Source: Streptomyces sp. CG1
GTDB taxonomy: Bacteria > Actinomycetota > Actinomycetes > Streptomycetales > Streptomycetaceae
Assembly (NCBI RefSeq): GCF_041080625.1
Contig: NZ_CP163518.1
Span: 8,549,501 to 8,613,500 of the forward strand
Direction of reading: 5' to 3'
Length of the DNA stretch: 64,000 nt
In this document: positions 60,900 through 64,000 of the stretch, piece after piece
How the letters are laid out: every line of letters starts with the position of its first letter
Numbering within the stretch: position 1 is the first letter of the stretch
Notes under the pieces: generated by a model
What the model was told of the DNA's origin: nothing
Database searches by the model: none
Seen by the model: the letters and a program-made list of their open reading frames with translations, nothing else
Program-made: the position numbers and the translations under genes

Positions 60900-62714
60900 T
60901 CAGCGGCGGGCATACTCGCGGAAGCCACGGCCGGTCTTGCGGCCGAGGCAGCCCGCGGCCACCAGGTGCTCGAGGAGCGGGGCCGGGGCCAGACCGGGGT
61001 CGCGGAACTCGCGGTGCAGGACCTTCTCGATCGCCAGCGAGACGTCCAGGCCGACCACGTCCAGCAGCTCGAACGGGCCCATCGGATAGCCGCCGCCGAG
61101 CTTCATCGCCGCGTCGATGTCGTCCAGGGACGCGTAGTGCTCCTCGACCATCTTGATCGCGTTGTTCAGGTACGGGAACAGCAGCGCGTTCACGATGAAG
61201 CCGGCCCGGTCGCCGCAGTCCACCGCGTGCTTCTTGATCTTCGCGCAGACCTCGCGGACCGTCGCGTGGACGTCGTCGGCCGTCAGCACGGTCCGCACGA
61301 CCTCGACCAGCTTCATCGCCGGCGCCGGGTTGAAGAAGTGCATGCCGATGACGTCCTGTGGGCGCGAGGTGGCGCGGGCGCAGGCGACGACGGGCAGCGA
61401 GGAGGTGGTGGTGGCGAGGACCGCGCCGGGCTTGCAGACCTTGTCCAGCGTGGCGAACAGCTGCTGCTTGATCTCCAGGTCCTCGGCGATCGCCTCGACG
61501 GCCAGGTCGACGTCGGCGAAGGCGTCGTAGGACCCGGCCGGGGCGATCCGGTCCAGGATCTGCGCGGCGGCCTCGGCGGTCAGCCGGCCCTTGTCGACGG
61601 AGCGCGAAAGCGACTTGCCGATACGGGCCTTGGCGGTCTGCGCCTTCTCCTCGCTGCGGGCAGCCAGGACGACGTCGTAGCCCGCCTTGGCGAACACCTC
61701 GGCGATGCCCGAGGCCATGGTGCCGGAGCCGGCGACGCCCACCGAGCGGACGGTGCGGCCCGCGGCCCCGGTGCCCTCGGCGGCCGGGGTCAGCGCGTCC
61801 GGCACGACCGTGGCGCTGCCCGGCGCCGCGTAGCTGTAGAAGCCGCGCCCGGACTTGCGGCCGGTCAGGCCCGCCTCGCTGAGCTGCTTCAGGATCGGCG
61901 CCGGAGCGTGCAGCCGGTCGCGGGACTCGGCGTACATGGCCTCCAGGACCGTACGCGCGGTGTCGATGCCGATCAGGTCCAGCAGCGCGAGCGGGCCCAT
62001 CGGCAGACCGCAGCCGAGCCGCATCGCCGCGTCGATGTCCTCGCGGGAGGCGTACCGCGCCTCGTACATCGCGGCGGCCTGGTTCAGATAGCCGAACAGC
62101 AGGCCGTCGGCGACGAAACCGGGGCGGTCACCGACCGCGACCGGCTCCTTGCCCAGCTCGATCGCGAGATCCGTGATCGCGGCGACGGCCTGGGGCGCGG
62201 TCAGCACCGAGGAGACCACCTCGACCAGCTTCATCGCCGGCGCCGGGTTGAAGAAGTGCAGGCCGAGCACCCGCTCGGGGCGGGCCGAGTCGGCCGCGAG
62301 GCGGGTGACGGACAGGGCGTTGGTGCCGGTCGCGAGGATCGTCTCCGGGCGGACGATGCCGTCCAGCTCGCGGATGATCTGGTGCTTGATCTCGTACGAC
62401 TCCGGGGCCACCTCGATGACGAGGTCGGCGTCGGCCGCCGCGGCGAGGTCGGTGGCGGTGCGCACCCGGGCCAGTGCCTCGGCGCGCTCCTGCTCGGTGA
62501 GCCGGCCGCGCTCCACACAGCGGGCGGTGGAAGCCTCCAGGGCGGTGAGGGAGTTCGCGGCCTGGGCCTCGCTGATGTCGATGCCGATCACCTCGCGACC
62601 GGCCTTCGCGAGGACCTCGGTGATGCCGGTGCCCATGGTGCCGAGGCCGACGACGGCGATCGTCTTGAACGGGGACAGCGGGCTGCCGGACTGGGGGGAC
62701 AGGGGAGTGGCCAT
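60900..62714 (-). CDS. Tandem 3-hydroxyacyl-CoA dehydrogenase
   Basis: 604 residues made of two similar halves, each with an NAD-binding Rossmann domain (TIAVVGLGTMGTGITEVLAK and SVGVAGSGTMASGIAEVFAK) and a C-terminal 3HCDH domain (GLHFFNPAPAMKLVEVV and GMHFFNPAPAMKLVEVV; DLIGIDTARTVLEAMY and DVVGLDVSLAIEKVLH). Catalytic His/Glu regions are kept in both, so both may be active. 3-Hydroxybutyryl-CoA dehydrogenases are normally one half this size. It probably supplies crotonyl-CoA precursors for Ccr through acetoacetyl-CoA reduction. ATG 62714 precedes the first Rossmann motif closely. Confidence 0.9.
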   Translation of the reverse strand: MATPLSPQSGSPLSPFKTIAVVGLGTMGTGITEVLAKAGREVIGIDISEAQAANSLTALEASTARCVERGRLTEQERAEALARVRTATDLAAAADADLVIEVAPESYEIKHQIIRELDGIVRPETILATGTNALSVTRLAADSARPERVLGLHFFNPAPAMKLVEVVSSVLTAPQAVAAITDLAIELGKEPVAVGDRPGFVADGLLFGYLNQAAAMYEARYASREDIDAAMRLGCGLPMGPLALLDLIGIDTARTVLEAMYAESRDRLHAPAPILKQLSEAGLTGRKSGRGFYSYAAPGSATVVPDALTPAAEGTGAAGRTVRSVGVAGSGTMASGIAEVFAKAGYDVVLAARSEEKAQTAKARIGKSLSRSVDKGRLTAEAAAQILDRIAPAGSYDAFADVDLAVEAIAEDLEIKQQLFATLDKVCKPGAVLATTTSSLPVVACARATSRPQDVIGMHFFNPAPAMKLVEVVRTVLTADDVHATVREVCAKIKKHAVDCGDRAGFIVNALLFPYLNNAIKMVEEHYASLDDIDAAMKLGGGYPMGPFELLDVVGLDVSLAIEKVLHREFRDPGLAPAPLLEHLVAAGCLGRKTGRGFREYARR

Positions 62715-63143
62715 CGCGGGACTCCAGGAATGAGGGTGACGACGAGGAACGCGCCGGGTGCGCCGAGGGGGCGCACCGCGGTGCGGAAAAGGAGTGCGGG
62801 TGTTGCCGGGCTGCGAGCGCACACGCCCGGTGCTGCCGGATGCCACGGGCGATGCACACGCCCACGAGCGGCAAACGGCAGGGAATCCGACCGGCCCTGT
62901 CCCGGAGCCGGGTCGTACTGCGGTACACGTACACGTACCGAACCGACATCTCCCCAGTGCCCGAAGGGCGTGGGAGCTGCCCCCAGCGACGGCCGCGTCA
63001 CCAAACCGTCGCCAGCGGAAGTGCGAGTGGGTAACTCGCTCGTCTGAGCTTAACCGGCGAGTAACGAGCGCGCCAGCCCTGAGTCGCAGCTGACTTTGTG
63101 ATGTAGCTCCCCCGGCCCCCGCAACGCGCCTACGCTGGACTTC
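62715..63143. other. Gene-free interval
   Basis: No coding sequence is supported. It should hold divergent promoters for the dehydrogenase and the HEAT-repeat gene; no distinct motif was found. Confidence 0.4.
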
Positions 63144-63728
63144 GTGGACGAAGAGTTGCGATCGCTCACGGAGCGCTTACGGCAGGAGTCGCGCGGCACG
63201 GCGGCGTTCGACCGGCTGCTGGCGACCGAGGACCACGACGAACTCGCGGAGGTGCTCACCGCGCCCGGACAGCCACTGTGGGCCAGGGAACTGGCCGCGT
63301 TCCGGCTCGGCGTGGCCGGCGACCGCCGTGCCTTCGAGTCCCTGGTGCTCCTCCTCAACCACCGCGACCCACCGCGCTGCGCCTCCGCCGCCCACGCCCT
63401 CGCCCGGCTCGGCGATCCGCGTACGGCCCGGGCGGCGGCGGCGCTGGCGACGAACGAGCTGCGGGTGGCCTACGCCCTCCACCCGGTACGGCTCCTGGCC
63501 GAACTCCGCGCACCCGAGTCCGTGCCCGCGCTCATCACCACGCTGGAGCGCCGGCTGCGCCCGCACGATCCCTACCGCCGTGTCGCCCTCGCGTGCGTCG
63601 AGGGCCTGGGCGCCCTCGCCGACCCCCGCGCCCGCCGCGTCCTGAAGGAGGCCCTCGCCCATCCGGCACTGGCGAGGGCGGCGGTGCACGCGCTGGCGAG
63701 CATCCCGGAGGCGGAACAGGCCAGGTGA
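63144..63728 (+). CDS. HEAT-repeat protein
   Basis: 194 residues, all helical. About five HEAT-like helix pairs are visible (LWARELAAFRLGVAGDRRAF, then CASAAHALARLGDPRTARAA, LRVAYALHPVRLLAELRAPE, VALACVEGLGALADPRARRV, then ALARAAVHALASIPEAE). Such small alpha-solenoids serve as protein-interaction platforms or phycobilisome-lyase-like regulators; the partner is unknown. Starts with GTG 63144. Confidence 0.75.
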   Translation: MDEELRSLTERLRQESRGTAAFDRLLATEDHDELAEVLTAPGQPLWARELAAFRLGVAGDRRAFESLVLLLNHRDPPRCASAAHALARLGDPRTARAAAALATNELRVAYALHPVRLLAELRAPESVPALITTLERRLRPHDPYRRVALACVEGLGALADPRARRVLKEALAHPALARAAVHALASIPEAEQAR

Positions 63729-64000
63729 CCGCCGGTCAGCCGCCCCGCACCCGCCGGCGCCCGGAGCCGCTCGTCGGCGACGAGGTGCCCGTGGTCTGCG
63801 ACCCGGAGCGTGTCGTCCTGCCGGTGGCCGGGACGAAGGGGCGGGACGAAGCGGCGGCTGGGGGCGGCGAAGAGCGTACTGCCGTGCGGGATGGGGCTGT
63901 TGCCGGTGGTCACCGGCGCCGCCCACGCGATCGGGCGGACGGCGGCGGTCCGGCGTGACCGCCTCCGCCGGACATGAGCGCCTTCGGTGGACGCCAACTC
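63729..64000. other. Window edge, gene uncertain
   Basis: Open frames run on both strands without a stop or convincing motif in this short piece. A gene probably crosses the window end, but I cannot choose its strand or product. Confidence 0.3.

Overview
The window looks like a Streptomyces (or very close actinobacterial) chromosome. GC is very high, third codon positions are almost all G or C, GTG starts are common, and the gene families are typical of the genus: MocR and AraC regulators, a terpene synthase, ALF-repeat toxins and the ethylmalonyl-CoA cluster. No rRNA, tRNA or CRISPR array was found.

Layout. 1-8.2 kb holds housekeeping genes: an inositol-phosphatase tail, an FAD oxidoreductase coupled to a macro-domain hydrolase, a Tat-exported phosphoesterase, and two SEDS (RodA/FtsW) genes around a lysozyme-like membrane protein. 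At 8.2-11.7 kb an IS607-family element (serine recombinase plus TnpB) sits inside an alpha/beta-hydrolase gene that was already decaying. 11.8-21 kb holds MocR and B3/4 genes, a scar made of narG, ClC and MarR fragments, a folate reductase, an Ada-AlkA plus Ogt repair pair, and a divergent LysR/PhzF pair.

21.2-32.4 kb is accessory DNA. It contains an IS982 fragment abutting a group II intron, an internally deleted IS3 remnant, and a chain of polymorphic-toxin C-terminal pieces each followed by an immunity-type gene. After these come a MerR/amidohydrolase pair, a dead ISL3, a terpene synthase and a truncated sulfite-oxidase-like gene. 32.5-34.4 kb returns to core genes: Sir2, NUDIX and the C-terminal half of an ADP-ribosylglycohydrolase (ARH). 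The N-terminal half of that gene lies at 49.7-50.3 kb. Joining the halves at a shared ACGC gives one uninterrupted 358-residue frame, so the 15.4 kb between them is an insertion.

The insertion carries an SDR gene, a protease-like protein lacking its catalytic His and Ser, a large ALF-repeat toxin with its immunity gene, an NmrA/AraC pair, an amino-acid permease, a possible ADP-ribosyltransferase-like protein, and three pieces of one transposase family (two at its ends).

50.4-64 kb is core metabolism. It has glycerate kinase, phosphatidylethanolamine synthesis (pssA, psd), and the ethylmalonyl-CoA operon ccr-meaA-mcl-maoC-acd, which lets cells grow on acetyl-CoA and supplies ethylmalonyl- and methylmalonyl-CoA extender units. 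Next to it are a TetR regulator, a tandem 3-hydroxyacyl-CoA dehydrogenase and a HEAT-repeat protein.
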